Assembly (NCBI RefSeq): GCF_003034915.1
Contig: NZ_PZJX01000030.1
Location: 42,239-106,238 of the forward strand
From: Mesorhizobium helmanticense
GTDB taxonomy: Bacteria; Pseudomonadota; Alphaproteobacteria; Rhizobiales; Rhizobiaceae
Direction of reading: 5' to 3'
Length of the DNA stretch: 64,000 bases
The notes under the pieces were generated by a model, which was not told the origin of the DNA, ran no database searches, and saw only the letters and a list, made by a program, of their open reading frames with translations. Of the stretch, positions 49,479-58,613 are shown one piece after another. The stretch's first letter is position 1; the number at the start of each line of letters is the position of its first letter. The position numbers and the translations under genes are program-made.

Positions 49479-50881
49479 GACACGCTTCCGCCGAGTTCCC
49501 TGGGCAATGCATAGGCCCATTGGGTGATGTTGCCGGCGCCGAGGAAGACGACGAAGTCGCCTGGTTTGGCCAGATCGCGGATAACCGGCGCGATGGCCGC
49601 CGGGCCTTCGATGTAGCGCGCGTCGCGATGGCCGCCGGCGCGGATGCGCGACACCAGCGCCTCCGATGTCACCCCGTCGATCGGCTCTTCGCCCGCCGCG
49701 TAGACCGGCGCCACCATCACCGTGTCGGCGTCGTTGAAGCAGGTGGAAAACTCGTTGAACAGATCATGCAGCCGGGTGAAGCGATGCGGCTGGGCAATGG
49801 CGATGACGCGGCCCTTGGTGGCGCTGCGCGCCGCCTTCAGCACCGCCGAGATCTCGACCGGATGGTGGCCGTAATCGTCGTACACGTCGACGCCGTTCCA
49901 CGAGCCGGTGTGGGTGAAGCGGCGCTTGACGCCGGCGAAGGACGACAGGCCCTTCTTGATCGCCTCCGCGGAAAGGCCGAGCTCATGCGCCACGGCGATC
50001 GCCGCCGTCGCGTTGGCGACGTTGTGGCGGCCAGGCATCGGCAGGCGCAGATCCGATATCGTCGTCTGGCCGCGCGTCTTGCGGTCGCGGATCACCACGT
50101 CGAACTCCGAGGTCGCACCCGCCATGCGGTGGTTGGTGAAGCGCACATCGGCCTGCGCATTCTCGCCATAGGTGATAACGCGCCGGTCCTCGATGCGGCC
50201 GACCAGCGCCTGCACTTCCGGATGGTCGGTGCACATGACGCCGAAACCGTAGAACGGCACGTTCTCGACGAACTGGCGGAACGCCTCGCGCACATTGTCG
50301 AAGGAGCCGTAATGGTCGAGATGCTCGGGATCGATATTGGTGACGACGGCGATGTCGGCCGGCAGCTTGAGAAAGGTGCCGTCGCTCTCGTCGGCCTCGA
50401 CCACCATCCACTCGCCGTCGCCCATGCGGGCGTTGGTGCCATAGGCATTGATGATGCCGCCATTGATCACGGTCGGGTCGAGCCCGCCGGCTTCGAGCAG
50501 CGTCGCCACCATCGAGGTCGTCGTCGTCTTACCATGCGTACCGCCGATCGCCACCGCCTGGCGGAAGCGCATCAATTCGGCCAGCATTTCGGCGCGCCGC
50601 ACGATGGGCAGCAGCTTTTCGCGCGCGGCCTTCAGTTCCGGGTTGGATTTCTTGATCGCGGTCGAAACGACGACCACCTCGGCGTCACCGAGATTGTCTG
50701 CGTGATGGCCGACGAAACACTCGATGCCCTTGTCGCGCAGCCGCTGCACGTTGGCGCTGTCGGCCTGGTCGGATCCTTGCACCTTGTAGCCGAGATTGTG
50801 CAGCACCTCGGCGATGCCGCTCATGCCGATACCGCCAATGCCGATGAAATGCACAAGGCCGATCGTCTGCGGCATCTTCAT
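49475..50881 (-). CDS. murC: UDP-N-acetylmuramate--L-alanine ligase
   Basis: This 468-residue Mur ligase has the N-terminal Rossmann motif VHFIGIGGIGMSGIAE (residues 10-25), the ATP loop GTHGKTTT at 114-121, VVEADESDGTFL near 172 and a C-terminal domain with DDYGHHPVEISAV near 340. It adds L-alanine to UDP-MurNAc. The start ATG overlaps the murG stop by one base. The open frame extends 57 residues upstream without family sequence. Confidence 0.97.
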   Translation of the reverse strand: MKMPQTIGLVHFIGIGGIGMSGIAEVLHNLGYKVQGSDQADSANVQRLRDKGIECFVGHHADNLGDAEVVVVSTAIKKSNPELKAAREKLLPIVRRAEMLAELMRFRQAVAIGGTHGKTTTTSMVATLLEAGGLDPTVINGGIINAYGTNARMGDGEWMVVEADESDGTFLKLPADIAVVTNIDPEHLDHYGSFDNVREAFRQFVENVPFYGFGVMCTDHPEVQALVGRIEDRRVITYGENAQADVRFTNHRMAGATSEFDVVIRDRKTRGQTTISDLRLPMPGRHNVANATAAIAVAHELGLSAEAIKKGLSSFAGVKRRFTHTGSWNGVDVYDDYGHHPVEISAVLKAARSATKGRVIAIAQPHRFTRLHDLFNEFSTCFNDADTVMVAPVYAAGEEPIDGVTSEALVSRIRAGGHRDARYIEGPAAIAPVIRDLAKPGDFVVFLGAGNITQWAYALPRELGGSVS

Positions 50882-52005
50882 CAATGCGTCTCCTTCCTGA
50901 ATTCCGAAACGGTTTTCTTCGACGCAATAGCCTCTGTCAGATCGGCGAGCAACCGCGCCGCATCCGGTTTTCCGGCCGATTTCGCCGCCGCCGCCATGGC
51001 GGCGAGCCGTTCCGGATCGTCCATCAGGCCGCCGACCAGCTGCGCTATGCACTCGGACGATAGCGAGGATTGCGGATGCACCTCGGCGCCGCCTGCCGCG
51101 GCCAGGGCCGCGGCATTGGCCGCCTGGTCGTGGTCGAGCGCATGCGGATAGGGCACCAACAATGCCGGGCGGCCGACCACGGCGATTTCCGAAACGGTCG
51201 ATGCACCGGATCGCGACATCACCAGATGCGCCGCCGCCAGGCGCGCCGCCATGTCGGTGAAGAAGGGTGACACCTCGGCCTCGATGCCAAGCGCGGCATA
51301 GGCAGCCTTCACCTTCTCCACATCCTCGGCGCGTGCCTGCTGGGTAATCACCAGCCGCTTGCGTTGTGCGTCCGAAAGCAGCGCTATCGCCGCCGGCACG
51401 GCATCGGAAAAGAACTGTGCGCCCTGGCTGCCGCCGAACACCAGGAACCGGAACGGTTGCTTGCCCGCGGATGTACTGTAGGGCGTCCTTGCCGCCTCCA
51501 GCACTTGCGGCCTGACCGGATTGCCTGTCGTCACCGTCTTGGCGCCGGCGGCACTTGCATCCTGCGGCAGGAATCCGCCGGCAATGGCATCGACGCGGCC
51601 GGCCAGCGCCCGGTTGGCGCGCCCCATCACCGCGTTCTGCTCGTGGATCAGCGTCGGCACCTTGCGCCGCGTCGCCGCATAGAGCGGCGGCAGCGTCGGA
51701 TAACCGCCGAAGCCGACGACCACGGCGGGCTTGATCCGTCCGATCACCGAGGAGGCCTGGCGCACCCCGCCCCAGATCTTCCAGAAGGCGGCAAGCACGG
51801 CGAAAGGATTTTTTGAACCCATCGTCGCCGACTGGATCGGATGGATGCTGGCTGCCGGGAACTGGCCGGCAAAACGCTCGGCACGATCGTCGGTGGCCAG
51901 ATGCACCGTCCAGCCGCGCCGGTTCAGTTCGTGCGCCAGCGCCTCGGCCGGGAACAGATGCCCGCCGGTGCCGCCTGCCGCCAGAAGAACGACCCCCTTG
52001 GCCAT
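50881..52005 (-). CDS. murG: UDP-N-acetylglucosamine transferase MurG
   Basis: This 374-residue GT-B glycosyltransferase has the N-terminal LAAGGTGGHLFPAEAL (about residues 8-23), GFGGYPTLPPLYAA near 95, HEQNAVMGRANR near 116, FLVFGGSQGAQFFSD near 188 and the donor-site SRSGASTVSE near 255. It converts lipid I to lipid II on the cytosolic face of the membrane. ATG 52005 lies one base after the ftsW stop. Confidence 0.97.
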   Translation of the reverse strand: MAKGVVLLAAGGTGGHLFPAEALAHELNRRGWTVHLATDDRAERFAGQFPAASIHPIQSATMGSKNPFAVLAAFWKIWGGVRQASSVIGRIKPAVVVGFGGYPTLPPLYAATRRKVPTLIHEQNAVMGRANRALAGRVDAIAGGFLPQDASAAGAKTVTTGNPVRPQVLEAARTPYSTSAGKQPFRFLVFGGSQGAQFFSDAVPAAIALLSDAQRKRLVITQQARAEDVEKVKAAYAALGIEAEVSPFFTDMAARLAAAHLVMSRSGASTVSEIAVVGRPALLVPYPHALDHDQAANAAALAAAGGAEVHPQSSLSSECIAQLVGGLMDDPERLAAMAAAAKSAGKPDAARLLADLTEAIASKKTVSEFRKETH

Positions 52006-52006
52006 T

Positions 52007-53158
52007 TCATTCCGCCGGCATGGCGCGCGTCGGCGGCGCAAAACCCATCTGCTTGCGCCGTTCCGGCCGTTTGCGCGTCAGCGCCAGCACCATGCCCATC
52101 GAGATGGCGATGGCGATCTGCGAGGAGCCGCCATAGGAGATGAACGGCAAGGTCATGCCCTTGGCCGGCATCAGTTGCAGATTGACGGCCATGTTGATGA
52201 CCGACTGCAGGCCGAAAACGGTGACCAGGCCGCCAACCGCATAGCGCGTGAAATCATCCTGCTCCTTGAGCGCCGTGTTGAGGCCGCGCAGCACGATGAA
52301 GGCGAAGATGGACATAATGAAGAAGCACATGATCAGTCCGAATTCCTCGCCGGCGACCGAGAAGACGAAGTCGGCGTGGCTGTCCGGTATCACCCGCTTG
52401 ACGGTGCCCTCGCCCGGCCCGACGCCGAACCAGCCGCCATTGATCAGCGCCTCGCGACCCATGTCGACCTGGAACGTATCGCCTTCGCCGGTCATGAAAC
52501 GGTCGATGCGGCCGGCGACGTGCGGAAACACCGTATAGGCGGCGAACACGCCGCCAATGCCGGCAGCGCCCAGCGCGATGATCCACAGCCACGGCAATCC
52601 GGCCATGAAGAACATCACCCCCCAGGTGCCGAGCACCAGCATGGTCTGACCGAAATCCGGCTGCGCCACCAGCAGCGATATGACCAGGGCCAGCAGCAGC
52701 ATGGCGAACAGATTGCCTGGAATGTCGGGCTGACGCTTGTGCTCGGCAAACAGCCAGGCGCAGATGATGACGAAGGCCGGCTTCAGGAATTCCGACGGCT
52801 GGATCGACAGGCCGGCAAACGACACCCAGCGCCGCGCACCCTTCACCTCGACGCCGATATAGAGCACCGCCACCATCAGGACCAGCGTGATGCCGAGCAT
52901 CACCAGCGCCATGCGTCTGATCTGCCGCGATTCCATGAAGGAAACGGCCAGCATCACGCCAAGTGCGGGAATGGTGAAGATGATCTGCCGTGTGGCGAAG
53001 TGGAAGCTGTCGAGGCCGATGCGCTGGGCCACCGCCGGGCTGGCCGCGAAGGAGAGCACGATGCCAAGCCCCATCAGCGACAGGAACGCTGCCAGGAACC
53101 AGCGATCGACCGTCCACCACCAGGTGGCGACCGGGCTTTTGTCGAGACGGCTTTGCAT
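52007..53158 (-). CDS. ftsW: Peptidoglycan polymerase/divisome protein FtsW
   Basis: This 383-residue SEDS protein has about ten membrane segments. The sequence has WFLAAFLSLMGLGIVLSFAAS near residue 20, GARRWVSFAGLSIQPSEFLKP in parts near 100, VAQPDFGQTMLVLGTWG near 160, and the SEDS-family GVGPGEGTVKRVIPDSHADF with Asp near 260. It polymerises septal glycan with FtsI. It overlaps murD by one base (ATG at the TAG/TGA junction) and precedes murG. Confidence 0.95.
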   Translation of the reverse strand: MQSRLDKSPVATWWWTVDRWFLAAFLSLMGLGIVLSFAASPAVAQRIGLDSFHFATRQIIFTIPALGVMLAVSFMESRQIRRMALVMLGITLVLMVAVLYIGVEVKGARRWVSFAGLSIQPSEFLKPAFVIICAWLFAEHKRQPDIPGNLFAMLLLALVISLLVAQPDFGQTMLVLGTWGVMFFMAGLPWLWIIALGAAGIGGVFAAYTVFPHVAGRIDRFMTGEGDTFQVDMGREALINGGWFGVGPGEGTVKRVIPDSHADFVFSVAGEEFGLIMCFFIMSIFAFIVLRGLNTALKEQDDFTRYAVGGLVTVFGLQSVINMAVNLQLMPAKGMTLPFISYGGSSQIAIAISMGMVLALTRKRPERRKQMGFAPPTRAMPAE

Positions 53159-54558
53159 TATCGTGTCCCTCCGATGGGCTTGACGCCATCAATGGCGTTC
53201 GCGGCTTGCCTGAACGCGTCGCCGCGAACTTCGAAATTCCTGAACTGGTCGAAACTGGCGCAGGCCGGCGAAAGCAGCACCACTGCCTCGCCGCCACTTT
53301 CCCTGGCCGCATCCCTTGCGGCATGCTCCACCGCCGCGGCAAGCGTGCCCGATATCTCGTAAGGCACCGCCTCGCCCAGCGTCGCCGAAAAGGCCGGCGC
53401 GGCATCGCCGATCAGATAGGCCTTGGCGATGCGCGGGAAGAAGCCGCGCAACGGCTCGATGCCGCCTTCCTTGGCCAGTCCGCCGGCGATCCAGTAGATG
53501 CGGTTGAAGCTCGACAGGGCCGGTGCCGCCGCATCGGCATTGGTCGCCTTGGAATCGTTGATGAACAGCACATGGCCCTTGCGGCCGACCTGCTCCATGC
53601 GGTGCGCCAGTCCGGGGAAGCTTTCCAGGCCCGACTGGATCTCGCCGAGCGAGAGCCCGACCTTGAGGCAGGCGGCCACGGCGGCCAGCGCGTTCTGCGC
53701 ATTGTGCTGGCCACGCAGCGAACCGATGCCTTCGAGAAAGGCGACGCGGCTGAAGCGGCCATGCACCGCCTCCATCAGGTCGGTGCCACTGGCGAAATAG
53801 CCGTCGGTCAGCGGCAAGCGCTTGGAAATGCGGATGACATGCCGGCCCGCCCGCTCCAGCCGGTCGGCGATCTGGGCGCACCAGGAATCGTCGATGCCGA
53901 CGATTGCCACCTCGCTACCCGCCACCAGCCGTTCCTTTATCGCGGCGTAGTGCTGCATGGTGCCATGACGGTCGAGATGATCCGGCGTCAGGTTGAGCAG
54001 GACGCCCGCGGTTGGATTGATCGAGGGCGCCAGGTCGATCTGATAGGACGAGCATTCCACGACATAATGCCGCGCCGGCTCCGGCGGATCGAGCGTCATC
54101 ACCGCGCGGCCGATATTGCCGCCCATCTGCGTGTCGCGCGCCGCGGATTTCAGGATATGCGCCGTCAGCGCCGTAGTCGTCGATTTGCCATTGGTGCCGG
54201 TGATGGCGATGAAGGGTGCAGCCGGCGCCCGTAAGGTCCGCTCGCGGCAGAAAAGCTCGATGTCGCCGATGATCTCGACACCCGAGCCGCGCGCCAGCTC
54301 CACGCTCCAATGCGGCTTCGGATGCGTCAGCGGCACGCCGGGCGACAGCACGAAAGCCGAGAATTTCGTCCAGTCGGCGCCGCGCAGGTCGGCGGTCGCA
54401 ATGCCGACGGCGCCTGCCTTGGCGACGCTGTCGGGATTGTCGTCCCAGGCCAGCACGTCCGCCCCGCCCTCGATCAGCGCGCGCGCCGTGGCGATCCCCG
54501 AGCCGCCGAGCCCGAAGAGCGAAACGCGTTTGCCGGCGAGGGATGCTGCGGGGATCAA
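53158..54558 (-). CDS. murD: UDP-N-acetylmuramoylalanine--D-glutamate ligase
   Basis: This 466-residue Mur ligase has VSLFGLGGSGIATARAL (about residues 12-28), LSPGVPLTHP near 71, the ATP loop GTNGKSTTT at 121-129, NLTPDHLDRHGTM near 198 and FINDSKATNADAA near 328. It adds D-glutamate to UDP-MurNAc-L-Ala. A TTG start is used: AGGAGG lies 5 bp before 54558 and the family N-terminus begins at once. Confidence 0.96.
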   Translation of the reverse strand: MIPAASLAGKRVSLFGLGGSGIATARALIEGGADVLAWDDNPDSVAKAGAVGIATADLRGADWTKFSAFVLSPGVPLTHPKPHWSVELARGSGVEIIGDIELFCRERTLRAPAAPFIAITGTNGKSTTTALTAHILKSAARDTQMGGNIGRAVMTLDPPEPARHYVVECSSYQIDLAPSINPTAGVLLNLTPDHLDRHGTMQHYAAIKERLVAGSEVAIVGIDDSWCAQIADRLERAGRHVIRISKRLPLTDGYFASGTDLMEAVHGRFSRVAFLEGIGSLRGQHNAQNALAAVAACLKVGLSLGEIQSGLESFPGLAHRMEQVGRKGHVLFINDSKATNADAAAPALSSFNRIYWIAGGLAKEGGIEPLRGFFPRIAKAYLIGDAAPAFSATLGEAVPYEISGTLAAAVEHAARDAARESGGEAVVLLSPACASFDQFRNFEVRGDAFRQAANAIDGVKPIGGTR

Positions 54559-54566
54559 GCGGCCTC

Positions 54567-55649
54567 CTATCTGAGCTTCAGGGTCGATAGGCCGACCAAT
54601 GCCAGGATGACCGCGATGATCCAGAAGCGGATCACCACCTGGCTCTCGGTCCAGCCGAGCTTTTCGAAATGATGATGGATCGGCGCCATCAGGAACACGC
54701 GCTTGCCGGTCATCTTGAAGTAGCCGACCTGGATGATCACCGACAGGATTTCCACCACGAACAACCCGCCGACGATGACCAGCACGATCTCATGCTTGGT
54801 GGCGACCGCGACCGTGCCGATCAGCCCGCCCAGCGCCAGCGAGCCGGTATCGCCCATGAAGATCGCCGCCGGCGGTGCGTTGAACCACAGGAAGCCGAGG
54901 CCGGCGCCGATCACCGCGCCGAGAACCACCGCCAGTTCGCCGGTGCCGGGCACGAAATGGATCTGCAGATATTCGGCGAACACCGCGTTGCCGGAGAGGT
55001 AGGCAATGACGCCGAAGGACGCCGCCGCGATCATGATCGGCACGATCGCCAGCCCGTCGAGGCCGTCTGTCAGGTTCACCGCATTGCCGGCGCCGACAAT
55101 GACGAAGCAGGAGAACGGGATGAAGAACCAGCCGAGATTGATGAGAAATTCCTTGGCGAAGGGAAAGGTCAGGGACGATGAGAACGGCGCCTGGCCGTTA
55201 TGCATGATCACCCAGGCGGCAATGCCGGCGATGACGAATTCGAGCCCCAGCCGCGCCTTGCCGGAAAAGCCGAGATGCGATTGCTTGGTCACCTTGAGAT
55301 AGTCGTCGTAAAAGCCGATCGAGCCGAAACCGAGCGTCACCAGCAGCACGACCCAGACGTAGATGCTGGAAAGGTTGGCCCACAAAAGCGAGGAGCCGAC
55401 GATGCCGCACAGGATCATCAGCCCGCCCATGGTCGGGGTGCCGGCCTTCTTGAAATGCGTCTGCGGCCCGTCGGCGCGGATCGGCTGGCCCTTGCCTTGC
55501 CTGAGCCGCAGCGAGTTGATGATGGCTGGTCCGAAGATGAAGACGATCAGCGCCGAGGTGATCAGCGCCCCGCCGGTACGGAAGGTAATGTAACGGAAGA
55601 CATTGAAGACCGAGATCTTGTCCGCGAAATCGACGAGCAGTGTTAACAT
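54567..55649 (-). CDS. mraY: Phospho-N-acetylmuramoyl-pentapeptide-transferase
   Basis: This 360-residue polytopic enzyme has ten or so membrane segments. Hallmarks are KAGTPTMGGLMILCG (about residues 68-82), the Asp-rich FYDDYLKVTKQSHLG near 113, AVNLTDGLDGLAIVP near 190, FLWFNAPPAAIFMGDTGSLAL (in parts, near 252) and APIHHHFEKLGW near 323. It makes lipid I from UDP-MurNAc-pentapeptide and undecaprenyl phosphate. It lies between murF and murD. Confidence 0.97.
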   Translation of the reverse strand: MLTLLVDFADKISVFNVFRYITFRTGGALITSALIVFIFGPAIINSLRLRQGKGQPIRADGPQTHFKKAGTPTMGGLMILCGIVGSSLLWANLSSIYVWVVLLVTLGFGSIGFYDDYLKVTKQSHLGFSGKARLGLEFVIAGIAAWVIMHNGQAPFSSSLTFPFAKEFLINLGWFFIPFSCFVIVGAGNAVNLTDGLDGLAIVPIMIAAASFGVIAYLSGNAVFAEYLQIHFVPGTGELAVVLGAVIGAGLGFLWFNAPPAAIFMGDTGSLALGGLIGTVAVATKHEIVLVIVGGLFVVEILSVIIQVGYFKMTGKRVFLMAPIHHHFEKLGWTESQVVIRFWIIAVILALVGLSTLKLR

Positions 55650-55674
55650 GCGTTTCGGTCCCCCGGGACTGACC

Positions 55675-57108
55675 CTAGGTCTGTTTACTGGTTGTGGCTT
55701 GCGCCGGAAATTTGCCGAGCAATGCCTCGACCAGCTTTGAAAAACCGATGCCTTTCGACGATTTGACCATCACCACGTCGCCAGGCTTCAATGTCGACAA
55801 CAGCACCGGTTTCAAATCCTCTGCGCCGGCGCGATATTCCGTATTGATCTCGTCTGGCAGGATGTCGGCCAGCGCCCGCATTTCCGGGCCGCCGAGAAAG
55901 ACTGTGCTTGTGCCGGTGCCGACGATGAGATCGGCCAGCGCGGCATGCAGCTTCGCCGAGTGGTCGCCGAGTTCCAGCATGTCGCCAAGCACGGCAATGC
56001 GCCTGCCTTCGCCCGACACAGGCGTCGCATTGAGCAGCGCCATTGCAGCACTCATCGACGCCGGATTGGCGTTGTAGCTCTCGTCGATCAGCGTGATCGA
56101 TCCCTTGGGGTGGCGCAGCACATGGCGCTTGCCGCGTCCGCGTTCGGCCGAAAGATCGGCCAGCGCCATCGCCACCCGGGCGATATCGGCGCCGACCAGA
56201 TGCGCGGCGCCGAGCACCGCCAGCACATTCTGCACCATATGGCGGCCGGGCGCGCCGATACGCGCCGTGACCTCCTGCCCGCCGATTTTGGCGGTGATGA
56301 CCGAATGGTCGGCATGCAGCACGCATTTGACCAGCTTGAAGGTGGCGCGGGCATTTTCCCCAAAACCATAGATATGCTCGACGCCGGCGTCCTTTGCCAT
56401 CTTGCCAAGCAGCTTGGAACGCGGATCGTCACGGTTGAGCAGTGCCGCGCCGCCCGGCTCCAGACCTTCGAAAATCTCGGCCTTGGCCTTGGCGATCTCG
56501 TCGAGGTTGCGGAAGAAGCCGAGATGCGCCGCCGCGATCAAGGTGATGATGGCGACATGCGGCCGGACCATCTTGACCAGCGGCCGGATCTCGTCCGGAT
56601 GGTTCATGCCGATCTCGAAGACGGCATAGTCGCAGTCGGCCGGCATCCGCGCCAGCGTCAGCGGCACGCCCCAATGGTTGTTGAACGATTGCGCCGAGGC
56701 ATGCACCTTGCCGACAGCCGACAGCCCATGGCGCAGTGCCTCCTTGGTGGTGGTCTTGCCTGCCGAACCGGTCACCGCGATGATCTTGGCGTTGGAACGG
56801 GCACGAGCGGCAACGCCGAGTTTTTCAAGTGCCACCAGCACGTCCGGCACGACGATCATCGGCGCCGTCAGCCGCCCGAGCGCCGGCAATTTGCCCTCGG
56901 CGACGACCAGCACGCCGGCGCCGGCCTTAATGGCGGCGGTCGCGAAATCATGGCCGTCCATCGCCTCGCCCCTGATGGCGAAGAAAGCCTCGCCCGCCGC
57001 CAGGCTACGGCTGTCGATCGAGATGCCGGTGACACCTTCCGGCATCGGACCAAGCGGCCGTCCGTCCATGGCGGTAACCATATCCGCGGAGGTCCACAGG
57101 AAACTCAT
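55675..57108 (-). CDS. murF: UDP-N-acetylmuramoyl-tripeptide--D-alanyl-D-alanine ligase
   Basis: This 477-residue Mur ligase has GISIDSRSLAAGEAFFAI (about residues 28-45), the ATP loop GSAGKTTTKE at 114-123, FEIGMNHPDEI near 165 and LIDESYNANPASM near 340. It attaches D-Ala-D-Ala from ddl. The ATG overlaps the murE stop by 4 bp. Confidence 0.97.
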   Translation of the reverse strand: MSFLWTSADMVTAMDGRPLGPMPEGVTGISIDSRSLAAGEAFFAIRGEAMDGHDFATAAIKAGAGVLVVAEGKLPALGRLTAPMIVVPDVLVALEKLGVAARARSNAKIIAVTGSAGKTTTKEALRHGLSAVGKVHASAQSFNNHWGVPLTLARMPADCDYAVFEIGMNHPDEIRPLVKMVRPHVAIITLIAAAHLGFFRNLDEIAKAKAEIFEGLEPGGAALLNRDDPRSKLLGKMAKDAGVEHIYGFGENARATFKLVKCVLHADHSVITAKIGGQEVTARIGAPGRHMVQNVLAVLGAAHLVGADIARVAMALADLSAERGRGKRHVLRHPKGSITLIDESYNANPASMSAAMALLNATPVSGEGRRIAVLGDMLELGDHSAKLHAALADLIVGTGTSTVFLGGPEMRALADILPDEINTEYRAGAEDLKPVLLSTLKPGDVVMVKSSKGIGFSKLVEALLGKFPAQATTSKQT

Positions 57109-58559
57109 GCGGCGCGTTCCCGAAGCGCCGAGCGGACTTCCTCATGGTCGGAAAAATGCAGCGTCTCAGTACCTATGGTCTGGCCTTCCTCATGGCCCTT
57201 GCCGGCCACGATCAGCGTATCGCCGGCATGAAGCATGGCGACCGCCTCGTGGATCGCCTTGCGCCGGTCGCCGATCTCGATGGCCCCGGGCGCAGCCGCT
57301 AGGATGGCGGCGCGGATCGTTTCGGGCACTTCCGAGCGCGGATTGTCGTCGGTGACGATGACGACATCGGCGAGCCGGGTGGCGATCTCGCCCATGATCG
57401 GCCGCTTGCCACGGTCGCGGTCGCCGCCACAGCCGAACACGACGATGACGCGGCCCGTGGTGAAGGGCCGCACCGAAGCCAGCACGTTTTCCAGCGCATC
57501 CGGCTTGTGCGCGTAGTCGACATAGACCGGCGCGCCATTGGACGTCGTTCCAACGAGGTCCAGCCGGCCCGGTGCGCCCTTCAGTTTTTCCAACGCCATC
57601 AAGACCTTGGCGGCAGTTGTTCCGGTGGCGATGGCGAGGCCCGCCGAGACCAGCGCGTTGGCGATCTGGAAATCGCCGGCCAACGGCAGGTCGACTTCGT
57701 GAAGTACGCCGTCGACCTCCACCTCGGCGCGCTGGCGGTAGCGCTCGTGCTCGACCCGCTTCAGCCGCAGGAATTCGCCATGGCGACCGACCGTCAGCAC
57801 GTTCAGCCCCGCCGCCCATGCCGCCTTGATCGTTGGTTCCGACCACGGATCGTCGGCAAAGATGACGGCCGGCGCGCCCTTCGGCAGCAGCGCGTCGAAC
57901 AGGCGCAGCTTGGCGCGGTGATAGTCCTCGACCGTCGGATGATAGTCCATATGGTCGCGGCCAAGATTGGTGAAGCCGCCGGCGGCCAGCCTCACGCCGT
58001 CGAGCCGGCGTTGGTCGAGCCCATGGCTGGAGGCTTCCATCGACGCGTGGGTGACGCCGGCATCGGCCAATTCCTTGAGCAGAAGGTGCAAAGCGACCGG
58101 ATCCGGCGTGGTCAGTGAGCCATATTCATTGCGGCCCGGCGCCACCACGCCGGTGGTGCCGATCGAAGCGGCGGCAAACCCCGACTGCTCCCAGATCTGC
58201 CTGGTGAAGGCGGCGACCGACGTCTTGCCGCTGGTGCCGGTCACCGCGACCATGGTCTGCGGCTGCTTGCCGAAATAACGGGCCGCACTCAGCGCCAGCG
58301 CCAGGCGCGGATCGTCGACAGCAAGAACCGGCACCGGCAGTCCGGCAATGGCGCTGCCCTTGCTAGCCACGATCGCTGCAGCACCCCGCCTAGCGGCATC
58401 GGCGGCATAGGCCGCGCCGTCCGCCTTGGTGCCGGCGAGCGCGAAAAAGACGACGCCGGTTTTGACCGTGCGGGAATCCGACGAAATCCCGGTAACCTCC
58501 GTATCGGGGGAAGCTATCCCCTCGACAGGCAGGACACCGGCTAAATCTTTCAGCTTCAT
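57105..58559 (-). CDS. murE: UDP-N-acetylmuramoyl-tripeptide synthetase (meso-diaminopimelate-adding)
   Basis: This 484-residue Mur ligase has GISSDSRTVKTGVVFFAL (about residues 24-41), the ATP loop GTSGKTS at 108-114, ASSHGLDQRRLDGV near 162, YVDYAHKPDAL near 327 and TDDNPRSEVPETI near 380. The DNPR motif marks members that add meso-diaminopimelate rather than lysine. It starts 54 bp after ftsI and overlaps murF by 4 bp. Confidence 0.97.
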   Translation of the reverse strand: MKLKDLAGVLPVEGIASPDTEVTGISSDSRTVKTGVVFFALAGTKADGAAYAADAARRGAAAIVASKGSAIAGLPVPVLAVDDPRLALALSAARYFGKQPQTMVAVTGTSGKTSVAAFTRQIWEQSGFAAASIGTTGVVAPGRNEYGSLTTPDPVALHLLLKELADAGVTHASMEASSHGLDQRRLDGVRLAAGGFTNLGRDHMDYHPTVEDYHRAKLRLFDALLPKGAPAVIFADDPWSEPTIKAAWAAGLNVLTVGRHGEFLRLKRVEHERYRQRAEVEVDGVLHEVDLPLAGDFQIANALVSAGLAIATGTTAAKVLMALEKLKGAPGRLDLVGTTSNGAPVYVDYAHKPDALENVLASVRPFTTGRVIVVFGCGGDRDRGKRPIMGEIATRLADVVIVTDDNPRSEVPETIRAAILAAAPGAIEIGDRRKAIHEAVAMLHAGDTLIVAGKGHEEGQTIGTETLHFSDHEEVRSALRERAA

Positions 58560-58613
58560 CGAACCCCGTTCATCTCAACAAAATAGCGCGCTGTTGCCGG
58601 CGCGCCCTAAGAA

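Noticed and set aside
49520..53362. Long plus-strand frames opposite murC, murG, ftsW and murD
   Set aside because: They are antisense shadows of well-identified cell-wall genes with no ribosome sites or motifs.
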